A stretch of DNA of 64,000 nt from Selaginella tamariscina. Its lineage: Eukaryota > Streptophyta > Lycopodiopsida > Selaginellales > Selaginellaceae. Position 1 is the stretch's first letter. The number at the start of each line of letters is the position of its first letter. Shown piece after piece: positions 46,020 through 56,984 of the stretch. A model generated the notes under the pieces. It had not been told where the DNA came from, made no database searches, and saw nothing but the letters and a program-made list of their open reading frames with translations. Made by a program: the position numbers and the translations under genes. The stretch covers positions 62,001 to 126,000 of the forward strand of contig PUQB01000105.1 in assembly GCA_003024785.1 (NCBI GenBank). The letters are read 5' to 3'.

Positions 46020-46919
46020 GGTGTTACTTGAGTGCAGCCGTTGTTGTCATCACAATTACTAAGGAAACCTGAAAAGAAATACAAACATCTCAGGAAGCAT
46101 TTTTTCTTTCAGTACTTAGAGAGTTGTAAAATCAGTTATAATGAATATTGTAATTAAAATGGGAATGCATATAATTCTGTTTCTTAATAATTAATAATTT
46201 TAATTATTTAATTAATATTTTTTAATATTAAAGAAATATTCTTTAGAATATATGTTTAAAGAAAAAATATTCTTTAGAATGTATGTTTAGAATTTTAATA
46301 ATTAATACTTAAGTATTAATTAGTAATTTATTTTATATTTTCATTTTCATACATCATTCCCATTTTAATTATAGCAGTCATAATTTAAATATTAATAATT
46401 AAATAAAAAAGTTATTAAATTAAATTATTAAATTAATAATGATAGTAACCATTGACTCTAATTATAATTTATAATTAAATTAAATTATATATCTATCTAT
46501 CTATACCGATATACCATAGCTCTTGGACTTTTCTCCCAATCGCTTCGTAACACTTGAAAAACACAACTTTAACATGTTGAGTCAAGCTCAGAGTTCATAG
46601 TGAAAGCATCCATTTTCTTTGTTGTGCATATGGAGTTGCATTGCGACAAACAGTTTCAAAATGCTATAAACATCGCATGCAATCGCAGTCCACAAGAACC
46701 TCGTATGTTTCCAGACAACTCAGGTTTTGAGTCGCATAAGATGTCCTAATGTCTCCATGTCATCCAGGAGATAAACAAAAACTGGTGGTACATGAAACAC
46801 TCAAGTTCGAGACACCGTGGGAGGAGTGGAACATGAAGATAGACATTTGCAAGAACCTGTTCGTTGTGTTTGAAATATTCTATACAAATAGACTAAAGAG
46901 TCCTATCAGTCCAACTGTT
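46020..46919. other. AT-rich 3' spacer of LecRK-2
   Basis: Near-identical to 24180-25074. Non-coding TTAATTAATAATT-rich DNA. Confidence 0.45.
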
Positions 46920-47580
46920 TGTTAAAGTTGGAATGTCACGAGTCTAACAAGGAGATTATATATAAATAAAAAGGAGTAATTACTGTAGAGAGACAATAGC
47001 AAATAGATATGTTTATTTTTGTTGTTTAAGCTTAACATGGTATTGAAGCAGGACCTCCACCGTCAGTCTTCCTTAACCTTGGAAGTGTTTGATGGTAAAG
47101 ATTTTCAGTCGTGAAATACTAAAATGTAATTCTACTTCATAAAAAAGAATCTCTAAAGCGTGATTGAAACGGACTCAAGCCAAAGGACAATGCCTTGGAA
47201 AAAGGAGTGGACACGAAGAATAGCAAGGCATTAGGGAACCTAGGACAAGGCATTGAAGTTACTTTGACATTGGCAAAACAGCAAAGGAAAACTGTGACAC
47301 GGTGATTGATCCATGGTACAACATCAGAGTGAGATTGCTAGAACTCAAGCTCATGCTAAACAAATGCAAAGAAAGTAAGACATAATCTGTGAGTGATTTT
47401 GCTAGTGTTCTTTTGAACATCGCCAAGCAGATCAACACATTTCAGTTGAGGGAATTCGACAATGACAAGATGATCATAGTTTTCTTGGAGGGACTTAACG
47501 GGCTAATGCAACTCACAGGGTTGCATCATTTAAGTTCCAGTAACACTTTTACTTAAATAGTAGCCTATCTGGAAGTAGTA

Positions 47581-47675
47581 AAATACGCCGTAGTAAAAAA
47601 AAACACTACAAATTAATAAATTAATTAGATTATAAAATTAATCTAATTTAATTATGTTTTTTACTATGGCATATT
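47581..47675. mobile_element. MITE-3, unit 2 copy
   Basis: Counterpart of 25737-25842 with the same inverted ends and a slightly shorter interior. Confidence 0.55.
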
Positions 47676-47917
47676 TCAAGTCCGGTAAGCAAGCTCGAAT
47701 GTGAAAGATTGGCACTCTTCCTGACGATCTGTCACAATGTGGGACAAACTAGGACCTGCAAATGGTTAAGGCAATACCAACAAGTGAGAAAAGTTTAAAA
47801 AGAAAAAGAAGAGTGATCTTTGTAACATTTGCAAGAAATCAAGACACTCAACAAGATACTGCATGGACGAAGAGGTCAAGAAAGAAATGGAGACTTGAAA
47901 AGTTAAGGCAAAGAAAG

Positions 47918-48068
47918 TGTTCAGAATTAAGTCACGGTCACACCGAGATTAAACCTCGACTCTGGCGGATAGTACGCGCTGCACAACGGCTCACATTCGT
48001 GTTGGCCAAGAACCCTAAAATAGGGGTCTGAGCCCTAGTATATTGGAGCATCAGTTTATGTCTCAACA
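47918..48068 (-). repeat. Copia-2 3' LTR
   Basis: 151 bp, TGTTCAGAATTAAG...GTCTCAACA on the plus strand. Confidence 0.93.
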
Positions 48069-51000
48069 CTCCCCCGTAAACTGGTGTTCAAAAGACTTTG
48101 AGGCCCCTCGGAACAAAGTGAACTTGGTCAGGCCCAGCGGTTTGGTGAGCACATCTGCCACCATCTCATCTGCAGAAGAATGAGCCACCTTCACCAAACC
48201 GCCTTCTAGAAGCTCTCGAATGTAATGAAACTGAATGAGCACATGCTTGGTCCGTCCATGATAGACGGGGTTCTTGCTCATAGCAATGCTACTCTGATTG
48301 TCACACCAGCTGAGCATGGGGGTTCGTTGCACTGCTCCAAGCTCCTGTAAGAGTCCCTGCATCCATATAAGCTCCTTGCATCCAGAAGTGAGGGCAATGT
48401 ACTCAACCTTTGCAATGAAAGGGCCACCACACTCTGCCTCTTACTCCCCCATGCAATCGAGGCCCCGCACAATTCCAAAGAATAGCCAGTGGTGGACTGA
48501 GCTCCTTTGTTTGTCCCCCAACTTGCATCAGTGTAAGTGACCAGCTGAGTGTCACGGCCTGAGAAGCATAGGCCGAGGTGAGGCGTTCCCTTTAGGTACC
48601 TGAGTACATGTTTGGCAGCCTTCCAATGGCACAACTTGGAGCAGATCCAAACTGGCTAAGCAGCACAGTGGCATATGCTATGTCTGGTCTAGAGGAAAAC
48701 GCCAGAAACATCAAGCAACCTATGAGGCTGTGGTACGGAATCTCAGAATCACATATCTCTCCTCCCGTCTGAGGCGAGTTCGGATTGACAGCACCGACGA
48801 GCATGGGAGTTTCAACTGGACGGCAGTTCTGCATACCAAATCGAGAGAGAAGAGATTGCACATAGTGCTGCTGTGAATCTTCAAAGTCCAGCCTGCATAT
48901 CCCGCTCAATTTGTAGGCCCAAGAATGTCTTCACCTCTCCCATGTCCTTCATCCGAAACTGTTGTGCCAAACTTGCTTTCAACCTGCCAATCCCGTCTTC
49001 ATCACCTCCAGTGATGAGAAGATCATCCACATACATGGCAACAATGATCCGTCCACGACCAACTCCTCGCACATAGACATTGGAATCACTGTGTGTTCTT
49101 CGAAAGCCTTGTCAACGCAAAGCTTCATCAAACTTCTGGTACCACACCCGATAAGCTTGCTTGAGACCATACAAGGCCTTTTAAGGTGCCAGGCTCGAGC
49201 TGTGTCCCCATGCCTGGGAAAGCCTAGGGGAATGCGCATGAAGATCTCCTCATGCAAATCCCCATGCAAGAACGTGGTCTTCACATCCATCTGGTGCACT
49301 TGCCACCTCCTGCGTTAGCAAGTGCCAAGAGTGAGCGGACACTAGGCAACTTCACCACATGCGAAAATGTCTCCTCATAGTCAACTCCTCACACCTGGGT
49401 GAAGCCTTTTGCCATGAGTCTAGCTTTGTGTCTAACATCCCCAATCAGGGATCCACTGTCCGTTTGAAGACCCACTTGTAGTCAACAAGTCGACGTTGGT
49501 GTGGGGCAGCACACTCCTCGAATGTGCAATTCTACACTTGTGCATCCACTTCGTCCTGAATGGCCACTTCCACTCAAGAGACTCCGCTCTGGTCACTGCA
49601 TCTTCAAAGGTGGAGGGAACCTTCTCATCCACAAACATGCACATCTCAGCTTCCTCATCAAGTAGAGAAGTGGCATCTTCCAACACCTTGCAAGAAGGCA
49701 CTCTCGTGTGTGGTCTGTCTGGAGCTACCACAGGATCTGGCATGCCTCGCCGACGAGGGACATGAGGAGGCCGATCAACATGCTGCTCTGGCTGCTCAGG
49801 TGCCAGCTACTCATGAACATCAACTGGTTGCTCCGGCTGTGCCTGCCGCTCAGGCTGTTCAGGTGCCAGTTGCTCATGGACATCAGCATCACCTTGATCA
49901 CCTCGAGCATCACCTGGCAGTTGCTCCCCCAGGGCATCAAGGCCATGGTCTTCCCCTATGTCCACAAAACCAACTGGGATTAGGGGAGCCAACAAGTCAT
50001 CGTCAATGAAGGAGTCCACAAGTTGTTTCGTGGAACGACACCATGTGAGGTCATCCTCAATAAACACCACATCTGCTGATGATGGTGCATTTGTCCATCA
50101 GGTTCCATAGCCTGTATGCTTTTGACGCCGTTCATCATCTTGTGCATAGCCAACAAAGATCAACTTCTGGCTCTTGGGTCCAACTTCTTCCGCAGCTGGT
50201 CAAAATATGGGCATACGCTGTGCAACCAAACACCCCGAGATGGGATACATCAGGCTTCAGACCCGTCCATGCTTCCTCAGGTGTCTTGCCTTTCAATGCT
50301 ACAGTTGGCGACCAGTTCTGAACATGCATGGCTACGCAATAGCCTCATGCCAAAACTCCTTGCCCAAGTGTGCATGAGCAAGAAGGCTGCGCGCTGCATT
50401 CAGCAGCGTCCGGTTCTTCCTCTCAGCCACACCATTCTGTTGGGAGGTGTACTGAGTGGTGACGTGGTGTTGAATACCGGCATTCCGACACAACTCTTAC
50501 ATGGTGGAGTTAAGGTATTCCTTGCCACCGTCCATGCGCAAGGCCTTAAGCTTCTTGCTAACTTGAGTTTCCACCGCAGCTCTGTACACGGAAGGCCTTC
50601 ACCATCTCATTTTTACGATGTAGGAAGAAAAGTTTGGTGAGACTGAAGTCATCAATGAATATAAGAACGTAACGTGCGCCAAAATGACTCGGGACGTCCA
50701 TGGGCCCACAGGTCGGAGTGCACCAACTCCAAGAGCTCTGAAGAGTGGTGCTTTGAAGATCCAAAACTTCGGCGATGATGTTTGCCCAACACACATGACT
50801 CACAAAATGCATGTGAAAAACCAGCCCTTCCACCATGCAGTTGGACACAAGCTCGTGCAGTGCCTTGTGATTTGCATGACCCAACCGGCAATGACACAAA
50901 TAGGCATCTGCACTAACGACGTTCTCAGTGGCTGCAGCAAGATGAGGGTGTGAGAGAATCTCATACAAGTTTCCACGTCGCCTGGCGTGGAGAACTTTCC

Positions 51001-51234
51001 TCCCAGTCACACGGAAATCCAACTTGTCATATAAATCTGCACCATGACTAGTAAATACAATCGACTTTTCGTCGTTACACAACCTTGCCACCGACATAAG
51101 GTTTTTCTGCATGCCTAGGACGTGCAAGGCGTCTTTGAACATCATCTTCCACCGTCCTGAAGTGGGAGTGTCAAAGTGCCTCGACCAACAATGTCCAATC
51201 GGGCATTGTTCCCCAACACCACACCACTACTTCT

Positions 51235-52362
51235 TTAAACTGGGATATACTGTTCAAACATCAATTTGTTATTAGTCATGAGGCTAGTACAACCTGAATC
51301 AAGCACCCAAGAGTGCATCTTTCCACTGCTCTCAGCATTGAGGGACTCCTCCACTACGAAGGACTCTTCTTCCCATTCACCTTCTTCACTTTCAACACTG
51401 ACATTAGCCTTCCCATCTGCATGGGGGTAGTCCCTACCCCAGTGTCCAAACCCTCGGCATATCTTGCATTGGTCATGGCCAAGCCGACCTTCGCGTCCTC
51501 GACCTCTGCGTCCTTGTGCACCCTTCTCCTTCTCCAGTTCCCCTTTGAAAGCTGCTTGTCCACGTCCACTGCGGCCAGCCCAAGCATTGCCTGAACCGTG
51601 GGCTAGAGGCGGCAAGGGTGCAACAGCATCACATCCACCGCAGCCAACCCAAGCATTGCCTGAACCGTGGGCTAGAGGCAGCAAGGGTGCAATAGCATCA
51701 CATCCACCGCAGCCAACCCAAGCATTGCCTGAACCGTGGGCTAGAGGCGGCAAGGGTGCAACAGCATCACGTCCAACCAGCTCATGCTTGGGAACCCGTC
51801 GCTTGGCATACATGACTTCATGCAAAGCATTGGTTTTGGCCTTCTCCTTGCGGAGCAAGGCTATGGCCACAAGCTTGGCCATTGCTGTTTCAAATGTGAG
51901 ATTGTCCTCACGATTAAGAGCCTCGACATCCCTGTCCCACTGAGCAGGGAGGGATCGGTAGAGCTTCACCTTTTGCATGGAATCTGGGATGATATGCTTG
52001 TCCCCTTGAGCAGCAAGTTTAGCAAAGAGCCGACTCAACTTGTCCGCATGCTCCTGCATGTCTCCATCTTCGTAGACACAAGCTGCAAGCTCCGAGTAGA
52101 TCCGCATGACTTCCATATCGGTCTTTTTCCCGTAGGTGTCCGACAGCCACTTCCAAACTTTAGCAGGGGACTTGTCAATATCCACCTTGAGCATAATCCC
52201 CAGGCTGAGGTAAGTGCAGATGCAGCCCACGGTGTGCTCAGCCCGCACTTTCCACTCTTGATGGATTCTAAGGGTCTCATTGGAGTTGCCTTCCAGCGGC
52301 TCCGGGTCAGTCCCACGAACGAGCCCAAAAACTCCTTTGACACAAAGTCGAGTCGCCAACAA
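51235..52362 (-). CDS. Copia-2 Gag region
   Basis: 375-residue open frame of the fossil element. It holds a UBN2-type Gag (ICTYLSLGIMLKVDI..., WKWLSDTYGKKTD), a triplicated 23-residue stretch based on PLPPLAHGSGNAWVGCGG (about 51780-51570), a CCHC knuckle and the start of the protease domain (WVLDSGCTSLMT). The triplication is perfect enough to be recent. Confidence 0.88.
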   Translation of the reverse strand: MLATRLCVKGVFGLVRGTDPEPLEGNSNETLRIHQEWKVRAEHTVGCICTYLSLGIMLKVDIDKSPAKVWKWLSDTYGKKTDMEVMRIYSELAACVYEDGDMQEHADKLSRLFAKLAAQGDKHIIPDSMQKVKLYRSLPAQWDRDVEALNREDNLTFETAMAKLVAIALLRKEKAKTNALHEVMYAKRRVPKHELVGRDAVAPLPPLAHGSGNAWVGCGGCDAIAPLLPLAHGSGNAWVGCGGCDAVAPLPPLAHGSGNAWAGRSGRGQAAFKGELEKEKGAQGRRGRGREGRLGHDQCKICRGFGHWGRDYPHADGKANVSVESEEGEWEEESFVVEESLNAESSGKMHSWVLDSGCTSLMTNNKLMFEQYIPV

Positions 52363-52440
52363 CTTCTTTCATAACAGAAAGTTCTGCCCCTTGGGCTTAC
52401 TCCCACACGAGCTTCCAAAGGAATCTTCACCAGATTCAGC

Positions 52441-52690
52441 CATGGCCTCCCACTAAGCTACATTACACATTGATCCTTACAAGATTCAATCATGGCCTCC
52501 CACTAAGCTACATTACACATTGATCATTACACATTGATCCTTACCAAATTCGATCATGGCCTCCCACTAGGCTACATTACACATTGATCCTTACTAGATT
52601 CGGTCATGGCCTTCCACTAGGCTACATTACACATTGATCCTTACCAGATTCGGTCATGGCCTCCCACTAGGCTACATTACACATTGATCC
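52441..52690 (-). repeat. Tandem repeats in the Copia-2 leader
   Basis: Five degenerate copies of a 50-60 bp unit containing CATGGCCTCCCACTA-GCTACATTACACATTGATCCTTAC, between the primer site and Gag. Confidence 0.9.
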
Positions 52691-52720
52691 TCGCCCAAAT
52701 TAGAAGCGGCTCTGATATCA

Positions 52721-52871
52721 TGTTCAGAATTAAGTCATAGCCGCACCGAGATCAAACCTCGACTCTGGCAGATAGTATGCACTGCACAACGGCTCACATT
52801 CGTGCTGGCCAAGAACCCTAAAACAGGGGTTCGAGCACTAGTATATTGGAGCATCAGTTTATGTCTCAATA
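52721..52871 (-). repeat. Copia-2 5' LTR
   Basis: 151-bp partner of 47918-48068, followed by the GAAAG duplication at 52872-52876. Confidence 0.93.
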
Positions 52872-55057
52872 GAAAGCCAGAGAAGTCAGCCAATTTTGCT
52901 AACACAGTAGAAAGTAGTGAGAACGATGAGCAAGAGGACATGGTCGACCATGCATCTTGTTCATGGCCATTAGTATCCAGCAGGTCACAAAGAACACTCA
53001 TGGCACAGCAACAAAAGTTATGTACCTTGACACATGACATACCTTAGGGAATTTTTCACTATGCTGAAAAAGGTTCTACGACACTTTCTTGGTGGATTAT
53101 TCCTACAAGGTGGATGGAGTTCGCACAATTGACATCAAGTTGCCAACAAGAAAGATTGCTAGTGTCAAGAATGTTTACTATGTTTGAAATGCTCTTCTTT
53201 GTTGGGAAGATATTTGATTGTGACTTGGAAATCACCTTCATGAAGAGGATGTGTGCAATCACTGACATGAATGAAAATGGAATAGCCAGTGGAAGAAGAC
53301 ACGTCAGTCTCTATCGACTCAAAGCCTATGTAGTGCAACCCTAGAAAGCTCTCTTTGCAAGGACAAAGAAAGCAGTGGACCTCTAGATGAGGCACATGAG
53401 ACTTGGCCACACAAACCTACAGGATGCCAAAGAACTAACAATAAGAGCGATGGTAAAAGGTTTGAGCATCACCTCGTTATGTGTAATGAGGTTTCGCAAG
53501 CCATGTGCACTCAGTAAACACCACTGGCTACCTTTGTTAGAAAAAAACCGGATCTCATACTTGGGATTTGGTTGTACTTCCAGCAAGTCGCAAGCTGGTG
53601 AGTACTCGGTGGTTGTTCAAACGCAAGCTGGATGCTCAGGGAGAGATTCTCAGGTACAAAGCCAGGTTTGTGGCTAGAGGATTTTCCCAGCTTGCAGGTG
53701 TGGATTTCTCGGAGACATTTTCACCAGTGGTAAAGATGACTTCGTCTCCTTCTTCGACTTGCAACCAGCCATGACTTGGAACTCCACCAGCTCGATGTGA
53801 AGACCGCTTTCCTGTATGGGAAGCTTCGAGAGGAGGTATACACCTCTCAACCTGAAGGTTTTGTTCAGCCAGGACAGGAGGACAAAGTTTGTCGTCTTCG
53901 ACGAGCCTTGTACGGGCTCAAACAGTCCCCGAGAGCATGGTACGAGCACGTGGATAGTTTTCTCATCTCTATTGGTTTCAGGAAAACTTCTGCGGATGGG
54001 AACATATATGTTTTACACCATTGCTCGGCATTTGCGCTTCTAGCCTTATATGTGGATGACAACATAATGGCTGCTAGTGAGATTGGTTTGGTTCAGTATA
54101 TTGAGCAAGCTTTCCACTCACGATTTGAAATCTCAGCAACTGGAGCACTGTCCTTTTGCTTGGGGATTCAGATCATCCGAGCTCGTGCAACGGGATCATT
54201 CAACTCTCTCAGAAGCACTACGTAGAGGAGGTTCTTCACAAGTTTTCCATGCATGATTGCAAGCCAGTCAGTACTCCCATGGAAACCAACGTTCAGCTCA
54301 GTCATTTGCAGCAGCCGCAGTCTGAGGAGGAGAGGTTGGAGATGGCCCAAGTGCCCTATCGACAGGCAGTCGGGTGTTTGATTTATCTAGCCATTTCCAC
54401 GAGGCCAGACTTGGCATTTGCAGTGGGAGTAGTCTCCAGGTTTCTGGAGAATCCAGGAGCAGCTCACTGGTCTGCAGTGAAGCGAATCATGAGGTACTTG
54501 CGAGGTACAACAAGCTTCAGTCTCACGTATGGAAGAGTCAACCGTGGTCAACTAAGTTTGACCCAAGAGATGGAGCTGTTTGGATTCACCGACTCTGACT
54601 GGGCTGGAGACAAAGACTCAAGACGATCAACCTCAGGTTATTTGTTTTTCCTAGATAAAGGCTTGATCAGTTGGAGTAGCAAGAGACAAAGCATTGTTGC
54701 TTTGTCGTCCACAAAGGCTGAGTATATTTCAGCCCACAGTAGCAACTTAGGAGGCAGTGTGGCTTCAAGAGTTGCTGAAGGAGATGAAGTTCAAAATCAG
54801 CAAGCCACTGGTTCTATACTGTGATAACAGGAGTGCAATTGAATTGTCAAAGAACCCAAAGTTCCATGGGAGAACCAAGCATTTTGAGATCAAGGTTCAC
54901 TTCATCAGGGAGCAGGTTCTAGCAAACAAGATTTGGCTCAAGTATCTTCCCACAGAGGAGATGACTGCTGATATCATGACCAAGCCTTTGACCAGGGACA
55001 AGTTTCAGCTGCATCGGGAGAAGATGAAGGTTCAAGACTCTCACGGCTGAGTGGGAG

Positions 55058-55157
55058 TGTTGAGAAACCAGCCTCGAGTCTAGTTGGACTCGGGGAAAAA
55101 TTATATATAGTATATATAGAAAATACAAAAAAATAGTTTGTAGGGTTTTTTCTAACA
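55058..55157 (+). repeat. LTR-like segment of the chimeric insertion
   Basis: 100 bp, TGTTGAGAAACC...GGGTTTTTTCTAACA, preceded by a purine tract (GAGTGGGAG) and followed directly by TGGTATCAGAGC. Confidence 0.7.
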
Positions 55158-55246
55158 TGGTATCAGAGCTATGGTTGGATGGCCTGTGGTAGGCCCGGAC
55201 TGGCAGGTAGGGTAGGGATGTGTGCTGTGTTCAGCTTAGGGGGGAG

Positions 55247-55584
55247 TGTTAAAACTAAGCTGAATATACACACAACCCGGGCAGGTAGCTCAGTGGTAGA
55301 GCACCTCACACCGGTGTGAGAGGTCCCAGGTTCAATCCCCGGCATGTCCAGATCCACTTGTCCAAAAAGCTTGTTCCTTCTAAACTGTTCCACTCTTTTG
55401 GAGAGACACGTTGCATGCTAATGGGGGGGCTTTGAACATTGCATGCTAATGGGGGGAGGCTTTGAACAGGCTTTGAACATCGGAGAGACACGTTGCATGC
55501 TAATGGGGGAGGCTTTGAACACCGCAGGTTATATAAGAAACCGTCTTCCTTCATCGAGTTTAAAGCATCCGGTTTTTTCTAACA
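55247..55584 (+). repeat. Second LTR-like segment, with tRNA-like core and tandem repeats
   Basis: Preceded by the purine tract TTAGGGGGGAG; runs TGTTAAAACTAAGC to GGTTTTTTCTAACA. Contains the tRNA-like sequence at 55279-55350 and about four repeats of GTTGCATGCTAATGGGGG-GGCTTTGAACA (about 55405-55520). Confidence 0.6.
55279..55350 (+). other. tRNA-like sequence, probably not a functional tRNA
   Basis: 72 nt with a good A box (TAGCTCAGTGG), B box (GGTTCAATCC) and a four-base-pair D stem. The acceptor arm has one mismatch and one G-T pair, the T stem one mismatch, and the anticodon stem CTCAC/GTGAG closes a six-base loop instead of seven. It resembles a tRNA-derived (SINE-like or captured) sequence within an LTR-like segment. 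Confidence 0.55.
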
Positions 55585-55698
55585 ACCTTTTCCACGTATA
55601 GCCATTAACCGTGCCAAGGAAACTCTAGCACTATTTCATTTTGATGTTTCTGGAAACATGTCCACACTTTCCAGAGACAAGAAGCTATACTTTGCCAT

Positions 55699-56570
55699 CC
55701 CAATACTGACGGGATCGATCCAGGTAATGAAATAACTAATTATTATTGCACACACATACACACTGTGTGTGTGTGTAAAATGTGTGTAAAACGATGTAGA
55801 TTCAAGTTTCAACGTGTGTATCCAAGACTGCTACATAAGCAACGGTGACGATGCCGTGGCGGTGAAGAGCGGTTGGGATGAATACGGGCTACAGTATCAC
55901 CGTCCTAGTCACGATATCTTCATACACAACGTAATAGTGAGTGGGTCGCATGGAATATAAATGTCTGGTGGCATCTACAGCGTCCATGTCGACAACGTGG
56001 CAATATCTGAAGCCGTTCAGGCTATCCACGTCAAGACCTCCGCCGGTCGTGGCGCGTACATTGTCAATGCCACGTTTGCAAACTTTCAACTTTTCAACAC
56101 AGGTGTGCGAGTGCGTTTTCTGCACGTACTACACAGATCTAATCCCCCCCTCTCTCTCCCCCACGCACAACACACACACACACACACAGTTTAATTAGTA
56201 ATTCACTGCTTGCTATAGGTGTGGGCAATTTCATTTACTGGCATATTACGGTGACCACCCGGACAATGACTACGATCCAAATGCATTTGCGACAATCGAG
56301 AATATCTCCGTTCAGAACATGGTGGGTTCCAAAGTAAATCGAGCAGGCGATTTTCGCGGTGTTCCACAGTCCCCATTCCGAAAGATATGTTTGAGAAATA
56401 TAAGTCTGGAGATTGAAGTTAAACCTCAAAGGGGCTGGAACTGCAGCTACATACAAGGCTATGCAGAACATGTGTCTCCAAAGCCATGTTCATCAATCGA
56501 GATTGGAATGGGTTCAAGTTGTTTCTATCCTGCTCAAGCTTCATCTGCAAGGAATTATAAGGGACTATAG
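55699..56570 (+). pseudogene. Polygalacturonase 3' fragment (PG copy 3)
   Basis: Third copy of PG exons 4 (part) to 6, again joined to Copia-3 on the left. Exon 5 (about 55798-56102) has lost the bases coding the conserved SLGSE stretch (GGAATATAAATGTCTGG). Exon 6 (from about 56219) has extra bases in GTGTGGGCAATT and CATATTACGG. No exons 1-3 or signal peptide, so not functional. Confidence 0.87.
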
Positions 56571-56795
56571 TAAACCTGTTTAAGGAATGTGTTTATGTGT
56601 TGTTTGCGTGGTGTCTGTGTGTGTGCGCGTGTGCGTGTCTGAGAGAGAGATGTAGCTGAAATATACTAGTCATGACAAATCGCTAGTATCCAAACTGTTA
56701 ACATGCTAAACCCTAATTGGGAGGTTATGTTAATTATATATTAATCAATAAGATTGTTAATTAAAATAATATTAACTTAGACACGTTCCTTATAT
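55699..56795 (+). repeat. Segmental duplication unit 3 (truncated)
   Basis: Covers the PG fragment and its 3' flank; similarity to units 1 and 2 stops near AACTTAGACACGTTCC (about 56775-56795). No kinase copy follows. Confidence 0.85.
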
Positions 56796-56984
56796 GTTAT
56801 ATTGTTCAACGACTGTACACTGCTGCTTGTGTTCCCCAAACAAAATATCCTTATGGTAATAACTCAGAAGACATCTTTCCTTGTTATGAGGGTCCAATCT
56901 TATCAGTTAACTTATATTGCTATTTAAATACAAATTATAAAAACTGCATACTTTATACAGACTGATTATTCACAAATATCCATT
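56796..56984. other. Spacer between converging PG copy 3 and PG-4
   Basis: Non-coding; 3' flank of PG-4. No feature seen. Confidence 0.4.

Larger units (their letters stand above)
47918..52871 (-). mobile_element. Copia-2 Ty1/Copia LTR retrotransposon (fossil)
   Basis: A 4954-bp minus-strand element. Target duplication GAAAG (47913-47917 and 52872-52876), two 151-bp LTRs, a primer site TGATATCAGAGCC read from 52720 downward, and a polypurine tract next to the 3' LTR (48067-48080). Parts: Gag (52362 to about 51430, with knuckle CKICRGFGHWGRDYP), protease region (about 51320), integrase (about 51150-50050), reverse transcriptase (about 49780-48880) and RNase H (about 48650-48070). Broken, with many interruptions after Gag. 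The LTRs differ at 14 of 151 sites, 13 of them transitions, so it is clearly older than Copia-1 or has mutated faster. Inserted inside Copia-3. Confidence 0.94.
53535..55584 (+). mobile_element. Chimeric Copia-type insertion (fossil)
   Basis: A 2050-bp insertion in Copia-3, flanked by ACCTT (53530-53534 and 55585-55589); unit 1 keeps the empty site (35320-35324). It starts TGTTAGAAAAAAACCGGAT and ends ATCCGGTTTTTTCTAACA, so its tips are inverted copies. Contents: a Copia reverse transcriptase/RNase H region (about 53560-55050), a 100-bp LTR-like segment (55058-55157) followed by a TGGTATCAGAGC primer site, a short spacer with a purine tract, and a second LTR-like segment (55247-55584) that contains a tRNA-like sequence. 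The retro part is broken and lacks its 5' half. It does not fit a normal LTR-internal-LTR plan. Confidence 0.7.
35435..55698 (+). repeat. Segmental duplication unit 2
   Basis: Same order as unit 1: PG fragment, Copia-4 gag fragment, LecRK-2, spacer, Copia-3. Enlarged by Copia-1 (37740-42549), two MITEs (45742 and 45905), Copia-2 (47918-52871) and the insertion 53535-55584. It lacks the DNA transposon of unit 1. Confidence 0.87.
46920..55698 (+). mobile_element. Copia-3 remnant, unit 2, interrupted by two insertions (fossil)
   Basis: 118-bp LTR at 46920-47037 with primer site (TGGTATTGAAGC), Gag region with knuckle (to 47917), then Copia-2 inserted at 47918-52871. It resumes with the protease and pre-integrase region (52872-53534), is cut again by 53535-55584, and ends at 55585-55698 by joining PG exon 4. 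Broken; no 3' LTR is left. More of it survives than in unit 1. Confidence 0.78.

Noticed and set aside
49560-50009. Plus-strand 149-residue frame rich in His, Ala and Val
   Set aside because: Antisense to the Copia-2 region between integrase and reverse transcriptase; composition follows that repeat-rich segment.
52035-52430. Alternative-frame 131-residue frame overlapping Copia-2 Gag
   Set aside because: Shadow of the Gag frame; no motif of its own.
55279-55350. Functional tRNA gene
   Set aside because: Mismatches in acceptor and T stems and a six-base anticodon loop; kept only as a tRNA-like sequence.
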